Notes under the pieces: generated by a model | What the model saw: only the letters and a program-made list of their open reading frames with translations | What the model was told of the DNA's origin: nothing | Database searches by the model: none | Shown here: in pieces, positions 1 through 8,840 of the stretch | Numbering within the stretch: position 1 is the first letter of the stretch | How the letters are laid out: the number at the start of each line of letters is the position of its first letter | From: Crocosphaera sp. | GTDB taxonomy: Bacteria > Cyanobacteriota > Cyanobacteriia > Cyanobacteriales > Microcystaceae | DNA: 49,599 nucleotides | Assembly (NCBI RefSeq): GCF_030064895.1 | Contig: NZ_JASJEB010000115.1 | Coordinates: 1 to 49,599, forward strand | Direction: 5' to 3' | Program-made: the position numbers and the translations under genes

Positions 1-12
1 ATAATTGAACTA

Positions 13-33
13 CCCCAACTTTAGAAGTTGGGG
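13..33. repeat. Right-end hairpin of the tnpB element
   Basis: Perfect 9-bp stem (CCCCAACTT/AAGTTGGGG) with loop TAG, just after the tnpB stop codon. In this IS family the 3' end of tnpB plus the right end is transcribed as the omega (guide) RNA, and the guide lies beyond the right end. Here that guide would be off the left edge of the window. Confidence 0.7.
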
Positions 34-38
34 ATTCT

Positions 39-1313
39 TTACACGATAAAGTATCGTCTTGGAGCGTCCAAAAGCCCCTCTAATACCTCTCTCTTTTCAA
101 AGAGATTGGCTTTACTTTTACGTCCAATGTTAGCAGAACCATTAATATCTGAGTTGACTAATTTTTTATCCTTACTCCTATACAAACCTCTCTTAATTCT
201 CTTGCCTGAAAATTCGTAGGTTTTTGGATTATCTGCATTATATTCTGGTAGATTATCTAAGTCTAATGCACTAGCTAAACTGGTATAGGATTCTTCTTGT
301 TCAATGTAACTAATCCCATATCTTTTACACAAGTAGGCTAGTTGTTCTCTGAGAGCATGAAAAGGAATTTGAACGAAGTTTTGATTATTGACTTTGCCAA
401 TGTTAATCCTCGTTTTCCACCCTTCATTAACTCCTACAATTAAGGTTCCTAACTTATGCTCTAGACAGTAATTAATCACTAATCTCGCTGTCTTTTTCAA
501 GTAATCATTTACCTGATTAGTTCGCTTTAAGATTAACTTGGCCATTTTATTAGTTAATCTTTTGATACCGTGTAAATCCTTCAGACACTGTAATTTACTT
601 AGCTGCTTATTGTACCATTGGTTCATTGATTTTAGTTTTCGTCCATCCACGAGGAATGACGACCCTTTTGTATCAATTGCTGCTACTAAATTATTCAGTC
701 CTAAGTCTAGGCTTAAGCATTGATTTTTATCTATATTTTCTACTATTTCCTCGGAGATTTCATAAACAAATTGAGCGACAAAATAGCGACCGTTATATTT
801 AGGAATAATCCTAAACTCATGAATCTTTTTCCCCTTTATCATAGGAGGTATTGAGAATTTAAACGCTTTAAAGGTTTTCCCTGTTTCCTCTCTATAGTTT
901 TTTCTAAACTTGTTAGAAACAGAAAATTGTATTGCTCCTTCTTTGATATTGGGTTGAGGATAAACTAAAGGAAAATAACCTTCTTTTTTGAGATAATGAG
1001 GTAAGGATATTCTGGCTGCTAATTTTCCTTCTTTTTTTCTTTCTAGTAGCTTAAAAAACCCTGACATGGCTTCATCAACAGACTTGAGACATTGCTGCGC
1101 TACTTGAGAATATAACAAACCATAATTCTCATTATCTTTGCAATGATGATAATTCGATTCATAAGCCAAGAAACGATTTTCAGCAAAAAAGAACTGTCTA
1201 ACAGTATATAGTCCCACATTATACATATTTTTGGCTAAACGACATTGATAGCGCAGTATTTCATACTGCTCTGCTGTTAAACCTCGAATTTGTATCGATT
1301 GCGTGACTAACAT
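39..1313 (-). CDS. tnpB: RNA-guided endonuclease TnpB, IS200/IS605 family
   Basis: TnpB is a RuvC-fold nuclease guided by an RNA made from the element's own right end. All three RuvC acidic residues are recognisable: D203 in SLDLGLNN, E297 in VGVNEGW and D389 in NSDINGSANI, counted from the chosen ATG. The usual CxxC...CxxC zinc ribbon between motifs II and III is absent; that stretch keeps the ESYTS and SGKRIKRGLY signatures instead, as in a cyanobacterial sub-branch. The reading frame can be opened two codons earlier at a TTG (1319), but the ATG at 1313 is the more likely start. The 424-residue length is normal and there are no stops, so the gene looks intact. Confidence 0.88.
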   Translation of the reverse strand: MLVTQSIQIRGLTAEQYEILRYQCRLAKNMYNVGLYTVRQFFFAENRFLAYESNYHHCKDNENYGLLYSQVAQQCLKSVDEAMSGFFKLLERKKEGKLAARISLPHYLKKEGYFPLVYPQPNIKEGAIQFSVSNKFRKNYREETGKTFKAFKFSIPPMIKGKKIHEFRIIPKYNGRYFVAQFVYEISEEIVENIDKNQCLSLDLGLNNLVAAIDTKGSSFLVDGRKLKSMNQWYNKQLSKLQCLKDLHGIKRLTNKMAKLILKRTNQVNDYLKKTARLVINYCLEHKLGTLIVGVNEGWKTRINIGKVNNQNFVQIPFHALREQLAYLCKRYGISYIEQEESYTSLASALDLDNLPEYNADNPKTYEFSGKRIKRGLYRSKDKKLVNSDINGSANIGRKSKANLFEKREVLEGLLDAPRRYFIV

Positions 1314-1319
1314 CGTCAA

Positions 1320-1646
1320 GATTCATGATACACTCTTGCTCATATTATAACATATCAGTAAGATATAGAACGTGATTATTTTTAATGGACGCTTCGCGGT
1401 TTATATTTTGGTCGGTCATTCATCCCCACCTTATAGAAGGATGGGGTATTCTGCCCGACATTAGGATAAATTAAAAGGTGGAGAGTGGCTAGAGGTCATT
1501 ATCGCTTCAGTGGAGGAAGGAAATTAATAGAAAATGTAATTGTAACCCATAGACTATAATTTATGCTTTAACTTATATTATCCTTAACATAACCATTATG
1601 CTTGTTGCAGCCTGGAAGGCTGTATTACTGTATTTAAGTAAGAACC
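1320..1646. other. Intergenic region containing the IS left end
   Basis: This 327-base gap holds the left-end hairpin of the tnpB element (about 1411-1459). Beyond it is non-coding AT-rich sequence up to rdgB. A small hairpin with arms CAGCC and GGCTG sits about 25 bases before the rdgB start. I see no credible small gene and no transposase-A remnant. Confidence 0.6.
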
Positions 1647-2222
1647 ATGAAGAATTTAATCGTTGCTACCAGTAATCCAGGTAAATTGCAAGAAATGCAA
1701 CAATACTTAACAGGATTAAACTGGAAATTGCAATTAAAACCCCCTCAACTGGAAATTGAAGAAACCGGTCAAACCTTCGGAGAAAATGCTATTCTTAAAG
1801 CCTCCCAAGTAGCCAAAGAATTAGGAGAATGGGCCATTGCCGATGATTCTGGATTAGCTGTTGAAGCTCTTAATGGCGCACCAGGACTTTATTCTGCGCG
1901 ATATGGTACTACAGATGAAGACAGAATTAATAGAGTTTTAAGAGAATTAGGAGACAATGAAAACAGACAGGCCAAGTTTGTTTGTGCCATTGCGATCGCT
2001 CGTCCCGATGGTTCTGTTGCTCTAGAAACCGAAGGTATTTGTACTGGAGAAATCCTAAAAACCACTCAAGGAATCGAAGGGTTTGGTTATGATCCCATTT
2101 TCTATGTTCCTCAATATCAACAAACCTTTGCCCAGATGACACCGAAACTGAAACGAGATATATCCCATCGAGGTCAAGCTTTTGCCCATATTTTACCCCA
2201 ATTAAAAGAATTATCTGCATAA
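1647..2222 (+). CDS. rdgB: XTP/dITP pyrophosphatase (RdgB/HAM1)
   Basis: Cytosolic house-cleaning enzyme that hydrolyses non-canonical purine triphosphates (dITP, XTP, ITP) to monophosphates and pyrophosphate, keeping them out of DNA. Family motifs are all present: SNPGK at 9-13, the metal-binding ADDSGL around 65-70, GFGYDPIF near 147-154 and SHRGQA at 173-178. The 191-residue length is standard. It is convergent with glnB, and a hairpin lies in the 37-base gap between their ends. Nothing unusual is seen. Confidence 0.95.
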   Translation: MKNLIVATSNPGKLQEMQQYLTGLNWKLQLKPPQLEIEETGQTFGENAILKASQVAKELGEWAIADDSGLAVEALNGAPGLYSARYGTTDEDRINRVLRELGDNENRQAKFVCAIAIARPDGSVALETEGICTGEILKTTQGIEGFGYDPIFYVPQYQQTFAQMTPKLKRDISHRGQAFAHILPQLKELSA

Positions 2223-2228
2223 TTCAGA

Positions 2229-2250
2229 GGACTTAGACAAATCCAAGTCC
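2229..2250. terminator. Possible bidirectional terminator between rdgB and glnB
   Basis: Hairpin with arms GGACTT and AAGTCC, two further GA/TC pairs and a CAAA loop, sitting between two convergent stop codons. No strong T-run follows on either side, so termination is only suggested by position. Confidence 0.4.
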
Positions 2251-2259
2251 CCAAACAGT

Positions 2260-2604
<345 letters not shown>

Positions 2605-2693
2605 TTACTCCTCGTAATCTAGGTTTACTCGTGTCTACTATAGATAGAAATTCCCACCCAGTTGCCCATAAACCCTAAGATTTTTAAGCATTG

Positions 2694-3473
2694 ATGAGTA
2701 TTGATCCTCGCAACATAGAAACCCAGTTAAAACACCCATCTTATCCCCTACATATTTTCCATACAGTCACCTCCACCAATCAAGTGGTTTGGGACTTATT
2801 GGCAGAGGGAAACCCTTTCCCTGTGATGGCGATCGCTGCTCAACAAACAGCAGGAAGAGGACAATGGGGTAGAAACTGGGTTTCTGCGGTAGGAGGACTT
2901 TATCTATCCATCGGTCTAAACTTGCAGATAACAGCCCAAAATGCCCCCCATTTAACCCTCTTCAGTGCTTGGGGTATTGCTGAAAATTTACGTAATTATG
3001 GGCTACCTGTAAAATTAAAGTGGCCCAACGACCTTATTTTGCAAGGGAGAAAACTAGGGGGAATTAAAAGCGAAACTCGTATTAAACAAGAGATCATTAC
3101 CAACTGTGTGATTGGTATTGGCATTAATTGGTGTAATCAAGTACCAGATCCAGGGATTACCATCCAATCTTACTCTAAAACCCATTATATAGACAGTTTA
3201 GAAACCTTAGCGGCCATTACCATCAATGGAGTTTTTCGGGGTTATCACTATTATTTGAGCAATGGAATTGATAATTTACTGAGAAATTATATAGAAATCT
3301 TGGATAGTGTCGGGCGTAAAGTTATCATTGAAGGGATGACAGGAACGATCGTCGGTGTTAGCACTCAAGGAGAGTTAAGGGTTTCTTTGCAGGCCCCAGG
3401 GTCCAAAACCACCCTGAAACTACCACCAGGAACCCTATCCCTTGGTTATGGACAAGGGGAGGGAATAACCTAG
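2694..3473 (+). CDS. birA: Biotin-[acetyl-CoA-carboxylase] ligase
   Basis: Makes biotinyl-5'-AMP and transfers biotin to the carrier protein AccB of acetyl-CoA carboxylase. The biotin/ATP-binding loop GRGQWGRNW is at 54-62, KWPNDL at 109-114 and KLGGI from 120. There is no N-terminal winged-helix domain, so it is a monofunctional ligase and not a repressor. The frame opens at a TTG (2691) followed directly by ATG; the ATG at 2694 is preferred, giving 259 residues. The YceD-family gene follows 35 bases downstream on the same strand. Confidence 0.93.
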   Translation: MSIDPRNIETQLKHPSYPLHIFHTVTSTNQVVWDLLAEGNPFPVMAIAAQQTAGRGQWGRNWVSAVGGLYLSIGLNLQITAQNAPHLTLFSAWGIAENLRNYGLPVKLKWPNDLILQGRKLGGIKSETRIKQEIITNCVIGIGINWCNQVPDPGITIQSYSKTHYIDSLETLAAITINGVFRGYHYYLSNGIDNLLRNYIEILDSVGRKVIIEGMTGTIVGVSTQGELRVSLQAPGSKTTLKLPPGTLSLGYGQGEGIT

Positions 3474-3508
3474 CTCAATGACAATTAACAAGAGGAAGGT
3501 GTAAGATT

Positions 3509-4018
3509 ATGCAAATGCAAGCGATTTATATTCCCCACTTACTCAACGCCCCCAATAGAACCCAAACCCTTCTTTTTGATGATTTTATCCCTGAATTGGA
3601 AAGTTTAACTCCCTTTCGTGGAAAAATGACAGTTCGTCACGGAGGAACTTTTTTGGAAGTAGGTGTTAAAGGAGAAACCATTATTACTTTAACCTGCGAT
3701 CGCTGTTTACAACAGTATAATCGTCGTCTTGGTTTAGATACTTCTGAAATTATTTGGTTAGATAAAGATGCAGAGTTACCACAAAATTACCCTCAAGAAA
3801 GGGAAGTTTCTTTGGAAGATTTATCAGAAACTTTGTCGCCAGACGGACATTTTGATCCTCAAGGTTGGCTTTATGAACAATTATCTTTGGCGGTTCCTTT
3901 AAGAAAATTATGTGGCAAAGATTGTCAACCACCAACGATAAAAACAAAGGAAAATAAACCAATAATTGATAGTCGTTGGTCTGGTTTAGAAGCGTTAAAA
4001 CGGCAATTACAAAATTAA
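3509..4018 (+). CDS. YceD/DUF177 family protein
   Basis: Member of the DUF177 (YceD) family, whose bacterial and plastid members are linked to 23S rRNA accumulation and, in many bacteria, sit next to rpmF. The family CxxC is visible in TCDRCLQQY (near residues 61-69), with a second cysteine pair in LCGKDC toward the C-terminus. These four cysteines could bind a metal. The start is well placed behind an AGAGGAAGG ribosome site. Here it follows birA and is not next to rpmF. Its exact molecular role in cyanobacteria is unknown. Confidence 0.8.
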   Translation: MQMQAIYIPHLLNAPNRTQTLLFDDFIPELESLTPFRGKMTVRHGGTFLEVGVKGETIITLTCDRCLQQYNRRLGLDTSEIIWLDKDAELPQNYPQEREVSLEDLSETLSPDGHFDPQGWLYEQLSLAVPLRKLCGKDCQPPTIKTKENKPIIDSRWSGLEALKRQLQN

Positions 4019-4025
4019 GTAATAT

Positions 4026-4043
4026 CCCGTCGTTAGCGACGGG
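4026..4043 (+). terminator. Hairpin after the YceD-family gene
   Basis: Perfect 7-bp stem CCCGTCG/CGACGGG with loop TTAG, followed by TTTAAA. It starts 7 bases after the stop codon. The U-tract is short, so it may be a weak terminator or a processing hairpin. Confidence 0.45.
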
Positions 4044-4092
4044 TTTAAAGTGATTTTACAAAAGTTAAATTAAGGTTAATAATGGAGTATGA

Positions 4093-4971
4093 ATGGTGAA
4101 TAAAATTGATAAAATTGCTCTTTTTGGCGGCACTCATGGTAACGAAATAACAGGGGTTTATTTAGTCAAAAAATTCATTAAAAATCCTGATCTTCTTCAA
4201 CGTTCAAACTTAAAAGTATTACCTTTTTTAGCTAATCTTCAAGCAATTAAATTACAACAAAGATATGTTGAAACCGATCTCAATCGATGTTTTGCACCAG
4301 AAGATTTAGAGAATTTAGATACTATTCTCTACGAACAACTACTAGCGAAAAATATTCATAAAAAAATCCAGGAAAATCAAGTTAATTTTTTAATTGATCT
4401 CCATAGTACAACGGCCAATATGGGGTTAACTATTATTCTTTCTGATACTAACCAGTTTCATCTAGAATTAGGTAGTTATTTAAGTTTAATTGAGCCTGAA
4501 ATTAAAATACTACACTATGCTTCCGCGCAAAAAAATCAATTATTAAGGAGTAATATAAAACTAGGGATAACCCTTGAAGTGGGTTCAGTTCCTCAAAATG
4601 TTTTGAATGCAGACTTATTTATGAAAACCGAAAAAATTATTTATAACTTATTAGATTATTTAGAAAAGTTTAATCAAAATAAAATTGAGAAAAAAAGTCA
4701 TAATTTAGTTTTTTATGAAGTGTTTAAAACCATTGATTATCCAAGGGAAGAAGGTGATATAATAGCTATGATTCATCCTAATTTACAATCTAAAGATTAT
4801 GAACCCCTTCATCCTGGTGATCCTTTATTTATTACTTTTGATGGGGAAACTATTAATTATGAGGGAAATGCTACAGTTTATCCTGTTTTTATTAATGAAG
4901 CAGCTTATTATGAAAAAAGTACCGCTATGTGTTTAACAAGAAAACGAGAGAGTTATGTGACATTTAATTAA
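4093..4971 (+). CDS. Aspartoacylase/succinylglutamate desuccinylase family amidohydrolase
   Basis: Zinc carboxypeptidase-fold enzyme of the AstE/AspA family, which removes the acyl group from N-acyl-aspartate or related N-acyl amino acids. The zinc ligands are seen in FGGTHGNEITG (His and Glu near residues 15 and 18) and in LIDLHST (second His). DLNRCF supplies the substrate-binding Arg, and the C-terminal lobe contains the family's E-G-N segment (INYEGNATVYP). The length of 292 is typical. GGAG precedes the ATG. The physiological substrate in cyanobacteria is not established. A hairpin overlapping the stop codon probably ends transcription. Confidence 0.82.
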   Translation: MVNKIDKIALFGGTHGNEITGVYLVKKFIKNPDLLQRSNLKVLPFLANLQAIKLQQRYVETDLNRCFAPEDLENLDTILYEQLLAKNIHKKIQENQVNFLIDLHSTTANMGLTIILSDTNQFHLELGSYLSLIEPEIKILHYASAQKNQLLRSNIKLGITLEVGSVPQNVLNADLFMKTEKIIYNLLDYLEKFNQNKIEKKSHNLVFYEVFKTIDYPREEGDIIAMIHPNLQSKDYEPLHPGDPLFITFDGETINYEGNATVYPVFINEAAYYEKSTAMCLTRKRESYVTFN

Positions 4972-4986
4972 AGTCACATTTGTTTT
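4956..4986 (+). terminator. Intrinsic terminator overlapping the aspartoacylase stop codon
   Basis: Arms TGTGAC-a-TTT and AAAGTCACA with loop AATT, followed by TTTGTTTTC. The stop codon TAA lies inside the hairpin loop and right arm, so gene end and terminator overlap. Confidence 0.6.
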
Positions 4987-5021
4987 CTTATTTCCCTTGT
5001 ACAATACCGTTCTAACTAAAG

Positions 5022-5093
5022 AGCGGGTGACGCGATTCGAACGCGCGACATTCACCTTGGCAAGGTGACGCTCTACCACTGAGCTACACCCGC
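5022..5093 (-). tRNA. tRNA-Gly (GCC)
   Basis: Complete 72-nt cloverleaf on the minus strand. The acceptor stem is GCGGGTG/CACCCGC with a U discriminator. The D-arm AGCTCAGTGGTAGAGC is standard. The anticodon stem TCACC/GGTGA encloses the loop TTGCCAA with anticodon GCC. The T-arm contains GTTCGAATC. The 3' CCA is not encoded (CTC follows). Confidence 0.97.
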
Positions 5094-5138
5094 ATTTTTC
5101 TATGCTATACTCCAGTATTGCATAGGATTACTACAATG

Positions 5139-5576
5139 TCAACCCTCAATCAAAGAAGCACGACGTTGATCTAACCACTGTTGTAAAATAATGGTAGCAG
5201 CCAGGCGATCGACTAAGCCTTTATTGTGGCGGGAATACTTTTTTTGAGCCTTTAAGTGCGTTTCTGCTTCAACAGATGTCAGTCTTTCATCTATGTATTC
5301 TATGGGCAATTCTAGGGCTTTGGAGATGCGTTTAGCGAACTTTTGGACTTGTTTGGCCTGAAACCCGATGCTTCCATCCATACAGTAAGGAAGACCGATC
5401 ACTAATATTTGTACTTCCCGTTCCTTAACCAATGCTTGTAACTTTTGTACGTCTTGAAGGAAAGATTGACGTTCAATGGTGGTTAACCCTGTAGCAATTA
5501 ATCCTGTTCCGTCGCATCCTGCCACCCCAATGCGTTTTTTACCTACATCTAAACCCAGTGCAGAAATTCGGTGCAT
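5139..5576 (-). CDS. ruvX: RuvX/YqgF Holliday-junction resolvase-like protein
   Basis: RNase H-fold protein of the YqgF family, assigned to Holliday-junction resolution and/or pre-16S rRNA 5' maturation. Catalytic acidic residues are in place: D10 in ALGLDVGKKRIG, the DERLTS motif at 96-101 and D124 in GLVDRLAA. The frame is open 19 codons further upstream, but homology begins at MHRISALGLDVG, so the ATG at 5576 is used, giving 145 residues, the family norm. It lies just downstream of the tRNA-Gly gene on the same strand. Confidence 0.9.
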   Translation of the reverse strand: MHRISALGLDVGKKRIGVAGCDGTGLIATGLTTIERQSFLQDVQKLQALVKEREVQILVIGLPYCMDGSIGFQAKQVQKFAKRISKALELPIEYIDERLTSVEAETHLKAQKKYSRHNKGLVDRLAATIILQQWLDQRRASLIEG

Positions 5577-5722
5577 AGCATAATTAATTAACAATAACAC
5601 TATTTTAATGGTGATATGGAAAGAATTGTTCAAGATACCCCAATAGAAACTTTAAACCAGTCGCTTTTACTGACGTAAACTTTTATGCTGAGCAACTTTT
5701 GCAGATTTAATATCAAAAAAAA

Positions 5723-6388
5723 TCATCCATTTTGACTGTTAACTAAAGCCACTCCATGAGAAGTACCTAAACGGGTTGCACCCGCTTCTATTAAAGCATA
5801 AGCTTGCTCCAAAGTCTTGATTCCTCCTGATGCTTTAATACCCACTTTTCCCTCAACTATTTTACTCAGAAAACGCACATCCGATACTGTTGCACCCCCA
5901 AACCAACCGCTACTGGTTTTTAGATAGTTTACTCCTGCATCCATACAAATTTCTGCTGCTAAACGTTTTTCTGTATCTGTTAATAAATTAGTTTCTAAAA
6001 TAACTTTAATTGTTTGCCCTGTTGCTTCAAAAATAGCAGAAAATTCATTATAAATTGCCTCATAATTTCCTGCTTTTAAAAACCCTAAATTAATCATGAT
6101 ATCCAATTCAGTAGCACCATTTTCTGTAGCTTCTTGGGCTTCATAAAGTTTAGTAGATGAAGTATTTGCCCCTGTTGGAAACCCAATAACACTACAAACA
6201 TTAATCTTTTTATCATAAACTAATTTAACCGCTTGAGAGACAGCACTCGGGTAAACACAAACCGTAGGAAAGCTAAAATATTGTGCTTCTTTACAACATT
6301 GTTCTACATCTTCTGGGGTAGCAGTTGGTTTGAGTAATGAATGATCAATATAAGTAGCAATATCAATGGTTACATCTTTTTCTATCAT
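5723..6388 (-). CDS. deoC: Deoxyribose-phosphate aldolase
   Basis: Class I aldolase that reversibly splits 2-deoxyribose-5-phosphate into acetaldehyde and glyceraldehyde-3-phosphate, the last step of deoxynucleoside salvage. The Schiff-base lysine is K157 in YLKTSSGW; the partner lysine K185 is in [10 protein letters not shown] and D96 in ELDIMIN. The N-terminus [11 protein letters not shown] is the family signature. Length 221 is normal. It stands alone, with no deo operon partners nearby. Confidence 0.95.
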   Translation of the reverse strand: MIEKDVTIDIATYIDHSLLKPTATPEDVEQCCKEAQYFSFPTVCVYPSAVSQAVKLVYDKKINVCSVIGFPTGANTSSTKLYEAQEATENGATELDIMINLGFLKAGNYEAIYNEFSAIFEATGQTIKVILETNLLTDTEKRLAAEICMDAGVNYLKTSSGWFGGATVSDVRFLSKIVEGKVGIKASGGIKTLEQAYALIEAGATRLGTSHGVALVNSQNG

Positions 6389-6680
6389 CTCAATATTCCA
6401 ATAAGTTACTTAACTTGTCAATTTTAAAACATAAAATACCTAATGATTAAAAATCTTTGTTCTTTTTTTATTTTTAAGAGTAATTGAAACCTAATATTTT
6501 TATTATTTTTAAAACTAAATTTTGGGATTTTTCGGACATCAAAAGTAAAATAATATCTTAACAAAAATCTTAAAAAATATCAAGAATTTATCCTTAATTT
6601 TTGGGAACTCACTATTGATGAATTTCGTCCTTAAGTAGTAACAACAGGCTATTATTAAATTCATTTTATGGAGATAAGCC

Positions 6681-7121
6681 ATGAAATCATCAATTATTGC
6701 CATTTTAGGATTGCTTAGTTCCTTTCTCTTGAACCCGGAAGTTAAAGCAGCTAACCCGGATCATATCCAACAGTTATTATCAACTCGAGAATGTCAAGGT
6801 TGTGACTTATCTGGTGCCGATCTTACCGCCGCTCATTTAATCGGTGTAGACCTCAGAGATGCTAACCTAAAAGGGGCTAATTTAACCGAAGCTAACCTAG
6901 AAGGAGCAGACTTAACAGGAGCTAACCTAGAAGGAGCAAATCTTACTTCTTCTATGTTAACCAATGCTACTCTTAATGATAGCATTCTTGACAGTGTTAA
7001 CCTCACTAAAGCCATAGTATATGATGTTGATGTGTATGGTGCATCTATGATTGCTTTAACAATCGATGAAGCAGAGATTTTTCACACAGGAATTAGTGTG
7101 GGAGGAAAATTACCTGAATAG
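6681..7121 (+). CDS. Exported pentapeptide-repeat protein
   Basis: A signal peptide (residues 1-23, ending VKA-A) precedes an N-terminal segment with two cysteines (ECQGCDLSG) and about ten A(D/N)LxX pentapeptides from residue 40 to about 110. These would form a short right-handed quadrilateral beta-helix, probably in the periplasm or thylakoid lumen. A ribosome site GGAGA lies 8 bases before the ATG. Cyanobacteria have many such proteins; no activity can be assigned. The upstream 292 bases are AT-rich and hold no gene I can see. Confidence 0.82.
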   Translation: MKSSIIAILGLLSSFLLNPEVKAANPDHIQQLLSTRECQGCDLSGADLTAAHLIGVDLRDANLKGANLTEANLEGADLTGANLEGANLTSSMLTNATLNDSILDSVNLTKAIVYDVDVYGASMIALTIDEAEIFHTGISVGGKLPE

Positions 7122-7354
7122 TTTTTCATCTTTCTTTTATCTATTTTTTGCTGTTTCTCTCTAATTAAATACGTATTTAAACTATGTATTGACAAATTCA
7201 AAAAACAGTAATATCTTTTCCTAGTAAGTAATAATTAGTGATTTGGATACTTACAAACTCATCTTAACTTCTCCACACTCTTTAATGGTTTGTTGAAATT
7301 TTAAACAAAATAGTTTACTATCATAGAAGTTTTCAGAATATTATATATTTTCTC

Positions 7355-7819
7355 ATGGCGGTTCAACAAAATCAGACAAATAAAGGATTAAACATCGGAA
7401 CCTTAAAACGAGTACATCATATTGCTTTGAATGTGAAAAACATGACAGTTTCTCGTCACTTTTACGGTGAAATCTTAGGACTACATGAACTAACAGGAGA
7501 TGAAGTTCCTAGTACCCTCAAAAATTTAGTTTCTCAAGGAAAAGTGGCTAATTTTGTAACCCCAGATGGTTTAGTATTAGACTTATTTTGGGAACCCGAT
7601 TTATTGCCACCTAATGCCGATCCTAAACAACAGTTTACCAGAGCGAATCATTTAGCATTTCATATCGATGCTAACTTGTTTGATGAAGCTTTAGAAGTAT
7701 TAAAAAATAACAAGATAACAATTGATCACGGACCAGTGATCCGTCCCACTGGAAGAGGAATTTATTTTTACGATCCCGATGGTTTTATGATAGAAATACG
7801 ATGTGATCCTATACACTAA
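7355..7819 (+). CDS. VOC-family (glyoxalase/dioxygenase-fold) protein
   Basis: Single vicinal-oxygen-chelate protein of 154 residues with two beta-alpha-beta-beta-beta modules. Candidate metal ligands are the His in VHHIALNV, the His in NHLAFHID and the Glu in GFMIEIRCDP; the YFYDPDGFMIE ending is the usual VOC signature. The N-terminal 15 residues are a polar extension. The substrate cannot be read from the sequence. It lacks the duplicated pattern needed to call glyoxalase I with confidence. Confidence 0.8.
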   Translation: MAVQQNQTNKGLNIGTLKRVHHIALNVKNMTVSRHFYGEILGLHELTGDEVPSTLKNLVSQGKVANFVTPDGLVLDLFWEPDLLPPNADPKQQFTRANHLAFHIDANLFDEALEVLKNNKITIDHGPVIRPTGRGIYFYDPDGFMIEIRCDPIH

Positions 7820-7899
7820 TAAATTTATAACTGTCATTCCTAAGTACGAAGAATTTCTTTAACCTTATAATAGTAATTACAACAGCTTTAGTTAACTAT

Positions 7900-8148
7900 T
7901 TAATCCAATCCTAACATAAATTTAAGACACAAACTAATTAAAACTGACTGTAATATTAACAAAAGAAAAATCCCTACTAAACCAAGCAAAAAATAGCGAC
8001 GAATTAAAGCAATTAACCCCTTTACTACTGCGCGAGCAATAGTTTGCTCTAACCCCTCATTCGTCATGACTTTATAGATAATTTTTTCTACTTCATTATC
8101 AACTTTTCTAGCGAGGGAACGTCTGCGTTTTTTGTTGGAAGAGTCCAT
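7900..8148 (-). CDS. Small membrane protein paired with the NYN protein
   Basis: An 82-residue protein with a very basic N-terminus (SNKKRRRSLARK), a helical middle (IIYKVMTNEGLEQTIARAVVKGLIALI) and a strongly hydrophobic C-terminal segment from about residue 53 to 78. It starts 13 bases after the stop of the NYN-domain gene on the same strand, so the two are probably co-transcribed. I do not recognise the family. It may anchor the NYN protein to the membrane; that is inference from adjacency only. Confidence 0.65.
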   Translation of the reverse strand: MDSSNKKRRRSLARKVDNEVEKIIYKVMTNEGLEQTIARAVVKGLIALIRRYFLLGLVGIFLLLILQSVLISLCLKFMLGLD

Positions 8149-8161
8149 AATAATTAGTCAG

Positions 8162-8698
8162 TCAATAGTCTTGCTTTTCTATACTATCTTTGATATCATT
8201 TAAGTCAATATAACGATCCGTTGCATTGCGTAATTCTCTAGCGATCATTCCCTCTGTAGAAACAACAGTAATATGGGTATTTTTAGAGCGTAATAATTCG
8301 ATCGCCCGTTCAAAGTCCCCATCTCCACTAAACAAAATAACCCGATCATACTGATCAACAGTATTAAACATATCGACAACAATTTCAATATCAAGGTTAG
8401 CTTTTTGGGAGTATCTTCCCGAGGTATCATCGTAATATTCTTTTAAAATTTTTGTTCTGACTGTATATCCCAAGCTAATTAAAGCATCACGAAACCCTCT
8501 TTGATCCTGAGAATCTTTTAAACCAGTGTACCAAAAAGCATTAATTAAAGAAACGTGGGGATCATTAGTAAAATAGTCTAAAACTCGTCTAGGATCAAAA
8601 AACCAACCATTTTTTTGCTGAGCATAAAACATATTATTACCGTCAACAAATATAGAAAGACGCTCTTTCTGACACATACAACTATTCGTAGCATCCAT
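8162..8698 (-). CDS. NYN (PIN-like) domain protein, LabA/DUF88 family
   Basis: Single-domain NYN protein with a PIN-like nuclease fold. It shows the acidic motifs expected for a metal site: IFVDGNNMFYA at the N-terminus, KANLDIEIVVDM in the middle and LFSGDGDFERAI after it, ending with LRNATDRYIDL. NYN proteins are predicted or shown RNases; the cyanobacterial homologue LabA acts in circadian output, but this one lacks a C-terminal extension and cannot be equated with LabA. It heads a two-gene unit with the small membrane protein. Confidence 0.85.
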   Translation of the reverse strand: MDATNSCMCQKERLSIFVDGNNMFYAQQKNGWFFDPRRVLDYFTNDPHVSLINAFWYTGLKDSQDQRGFRDALISLGYTVRTKILKEYYDDTSGRYSQKANLDIEIVVDMFNTVDQYDRVILFSGDGDFERAIELLRSKNTHITVVSTEGMIARELRNATDRYIDLNDIKDSIEKQDY

Positions 8699-8840
8699 AA
8701 AATTGAGACCTAAGTATAAATAAAAATAAAGAATAGATAAGCAGCTTAATTGTTTAAATTAGTAAGGTTACTTAACTGAAATTTTACCTTAAAACTTTAC
8801 AACTTTGTAGTAAGGATTATATTTAAGTTAATCTCAGTAA

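Larger units (their letters stand above)
1..1460 (-). mobile_element. IS200/IS605-type element carrying only tnpB
   Basis: The element consists of tnpB flanked by two hairpins and has no tnpA. Downstream of tnpB lies a perfect 9-bp stem with a 3-nt loop (13-33, arms CCCCAACTT and AAGTTGGGG). Upstream lies a second hairpin (1424-1446, arms CCCCACCTT and AAGG-A-TGGGG), bracketed by an outer GTCGG/CCGAC pair at 1411-1415 and 1455-1459. Subterminal hairpins without terminal inverted repeats are typical of IS200/IS605 ends. Without TnpA it would need help in trans to move. The exact ends are not defined, and the right end may extend beyond base 1. Confidence 0.75.

Noticed and set aside
39-1313. 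Cas12-type CRISPR effector
   Set aside because: Length, RuvC layout and IS-type flanking hairpins fit TnpB; there is no array or other cas gene.
8162-8698. Naming the NYN protein labA
   Set aside because: The domain matches the LabA family, but cyanobacteria have several paralogues and the circadian role cannot be assigned from this domain alone.
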